The position numbers and the translations under genes were made by a program. Of a DNA stretch of 6,085 nt, positions 4,701 through 6,085 are shown piece after piece (within the stretch, counting starts at the first letter, position 1; every line of letters starts with the position of its first letter). Source of the DNA: Clostridia bacterium (lineage in GTDB: Bacteria; Bacillota; Clostridia; Christensenellales; Borkfalkiaceae); contig JAFOHH010000130.1 of assembly GCA_017421905.1 (NCBI GenBank), positions 1-6,085 of the forward strand. The letters are read 5' to 3'. The notes under the pieces were generated by a model. It had not been told where the DNA came from. It saw nothing but the letters and a program-made list of their open reading frames with translations, and searched no databases.

Positions 4701-6085
4701 GTGAGAAGTTTTACGCAACACAACCAAAACGCGGTAGCAAAGAAAAACCCCCTAAAAGGCGGGCTTTCTTTAACGCGCCTTGCGGATATCATGCGGTCGG
4801 AACGGGTTCGGTTCGGGCTGCTGCTTGGCATGGTCGTTTTTGCCGTGCAGCTGGCGTACTGCTTTTTGGTTGCGCCGCCCCAAATGGGCTGGTGGCAATA
4901 TTACGGCTGGCGCGTTGCAGAGGGTGAGGTTTTATATAAAGATTTATACTGCTTTTTACAGCCCTATTACGTTTGGCTTTCCGCCTTTTTATATCGAATT
5001 TTTGGGGCGAATTACGTTTGGTATACCGCTTTGGGCGTTATCGTGCGCACGGTGGCAATTATTACCGTATACCGTTTAATTTCGCAAAAAATCACTCCGC
5101 TTAACGCCTTTTTTGCGGCAATTGCAGGGTTTGCCGTTTCCATTTCTTACCTAATGGATATGGCGTTCGATTACAACACCGTTATTATTTATTTGCTTAT
5201 TTTTACCGCCTCGGCCCTCGCCCGTGCGTTTGGTGCAAGGGGCAAAAGCCGCGCCCTATGGTTTGGTGTGGTGGGTATGCTTTCGGGCATACATTTTATG
5301 ATGAAGCAATCCTCGGGGCTCGTCGTTCCCTTTGCAACGGGCGTTCTTATTTTACTCCTTACGGGGAAGGAGCTCGGCTTAAAGCGTGCGGCGCTAGATA
5401 TCGCTTTTATGGGCGCAGGCGCAATCGCAACGATTGCCCCCGGCTATATTGCCCTTGCCGCGCAGGGCGCAATGCCTTATTATAAGCAATGCTTATTCGG
5501 CTCTGTCGGCGCAAAAATGGGCAACGGGCTTATCGGGATTATTCGCCGTTATTTTACGGAAATGTTCCGCGCGGACGAAGTATATTTTGCCGTTTTCGCC
5601 TTTCTTGCTGCGCTTTTTGCCTATGAAGGCAGAGCGCTTGCCGAACGCAGCGCCTTTTCTTTAAGCGAGCAAATAGGCAAGGCGCGCAAGCAGAGAGGCG
5701 TTCGCATCGCCTTTGTTGCGGCACTTGCATTGTCGCTTGGCTTTTTCGTTTTGTATTTAGAAGACGGCTCTCAAACGCTGTACGAGGCAATTCTTTCCGC
5801 CCTGAAAAAACTTTCTAACCTATTGCAAGGCGGCTCTTCCGGTGGCGGAAGCGGCTCTCTCGCTTGGCAGGTTTGGCTGGGCGTTTCCTCTTGCGGCGCG
5901 GCAACGGTTGCTTGTTCTTTGCTCCTTTGCAGAGAAAAAAGCGCACGCCGCCGCACGGGATATTATCTCCTAATTGCTTGCTCCCTTTCCCTTATGCTGT
6001 GGATGGTGCAAGCCGCCGATTACCAAATTTTAAACAAGCTGTATACCACCAAGTTCGCGCAACTTATGCGCCGCTATTTGGTAAA
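4701..6085 (+). CDS. Multi-pass membrane protein resembling a GT-C (family 39/PMT-ArnT-like) glycosyltransferase, 3' end outside window
   Basis: The frame is open from GTG 4701 to the window edge: 461 codons and no stop. GT-C enzymes use lipid-phosphate-linked sugars and act on the outer face of the membrane. Seen here: a short cytoplasmic N-terminus; a first helix at about 38-58; then the loop GWWQYYGWRVAEGEVLYKDL (63-82) running into QPYYVWLSAFLYRIFG (87-102), which matches the family layout of an ...EGxxxYxDxxxxxxPxxxxLxAxxYxxFG block. Further hydrophobic helices follow, including GMLSGIHFMMKQSSGL (192-207), a G-x-x-x-G-x-x-x-x-x-K-Q-[ST] motif common in this group, and IAPGYIALAAQGAMPYYKQ (about 245-265). 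A Gly/Ser linker lies at 377-386 in the middle of a soluble-looking stretch, with more helices after it. The acidic pair often seen early in the first outer loop is not obvious; E74, E76 and D81 are the nearest acids. Glycosyltransferase activity is inferred and no substrate can be named. ATG 4791 is an alternative start. Confidence 0.75.
   Translation, partial: MRSFTQHNQNAVAKKNPLKGGLSLTRLADIMRSERVRFGLLLGMVVFAVQLAYCFLVAPPQMGWWQYYGWRVAEGEVLYKDLYCFLQPYYVWLSAFLYRIFGANYVWYTALGVIVRTVAIITVYRLISQKITPLNAFFAAIAGFAVSISYLMDMAFDYNTVIIYLLIFTASALARAFGARGKSRALWFGVVGMLSGIHFMMKQSSGLVVPFATGVLILLLTGKELGLKRAALDIAFMGAGAIATIAPGYIALAAQGAMPYYKQCLFGSVGAKMGNGLIGIIRRYFTEMFRADEVYFAVFAFLAALFAYEGRALAERSAFSLSEQIGKARKQRGVRIAFVAALALSLGFFVLYLEDGSQTLYEAILSALKKLSNLLQGGSSGGGSGSLAWQVWLGVSSCGAATVACSLLLCREKSARRRTGYYLLIACSLSLMLWMVQAADYQILNKLYTTKFAQLMRRYLV

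Noticed and set aside
4586..4831. Minus-strand frame across the leader of the membrane gene
   Set aside because: It runs opposite the promoter, leader and start of a better-supported gene and has no initiation signals.
4780..5664. Several short plus-strand frames within the glycosyltransferase-like gene
   Set aside because: A single frame from 4701 is open through the whole region and encodes coherent membrane helices; these are out-of-frame shadows.
5554..5956. Two minus-strand frames opposite the glycosyltransferase-like gene
   Set aside because: They are Arg/Cys/Pro-rich mirror translations of GC-rich coding sequence on the plus strand.

Overview
The window reads as Bacillota (Clostridia-like) DNA, probably from an anaerobic gut-type community. 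It has AGGAGG-type ribosome binding sites, sigma-A-like promoters and short intergenic gaps. It appears to consist of two unlike pieces joined near position 915. The organism assignment is inference from style, not from a marker gene.

Positions 1 to about 918 hold the 5' two-thirds of a CyuA/UPF0597 gene (L-cysteine desulfidase, also annotated as an iron-sulfur serine dehydratase alpha-like protein). Leucine there is almost always CTG and threonine mostly ACC. The gene breaks inside the family fold and ends 13 foreign codons later at 960. From about 917 onward codon use changes (TTA leucine, ACG threonine, ATA isoleucine, GTA valine). A different reading frame is already open at that point, with no start codon of its own. 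It is the 5'-truncated body of a surface protein: a basic segment, a membrane anchor, a beta-rich module, a 27-unit Glu-Pro-Ser stalk and several more beta-rich modules. A start called at TTG 1262 would miss the anchor and the first module. The junction is either a contig chimera or an illegitimate recombination.

The stalk protein is followed after 12 bases by a MscS-family mechanosensitive channel (2837-3871), so the two probably form one transcription unit. A bidirectional terminator hairpin (3931-3957) separates the channel from a convergent minus-strand gene for a two-repeat DUF1508 (YegP-like) protein (4043-4444).

A divergent control region (4445-4700) carries a good promoter for each side. 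Its plus-strand side drives a long multi-pass membrane protein (4701 to beyond the window end). This looks like a GT-C (PMT/ArnT-like, family 39) glycosyltransferase and is cut by the window edge.

The theme of the right-hand part is the cell envelope: an anchored stalk protein, an osmotic safety channel and a lipid-linked-sugar transferase-like protein. I see no mobile element, CRISPR array, tRNA or rRNA. The two observations most worth checking are the junction with the hidden N-terminus of the stalk protein, and the stalk protein/MscS pairing.
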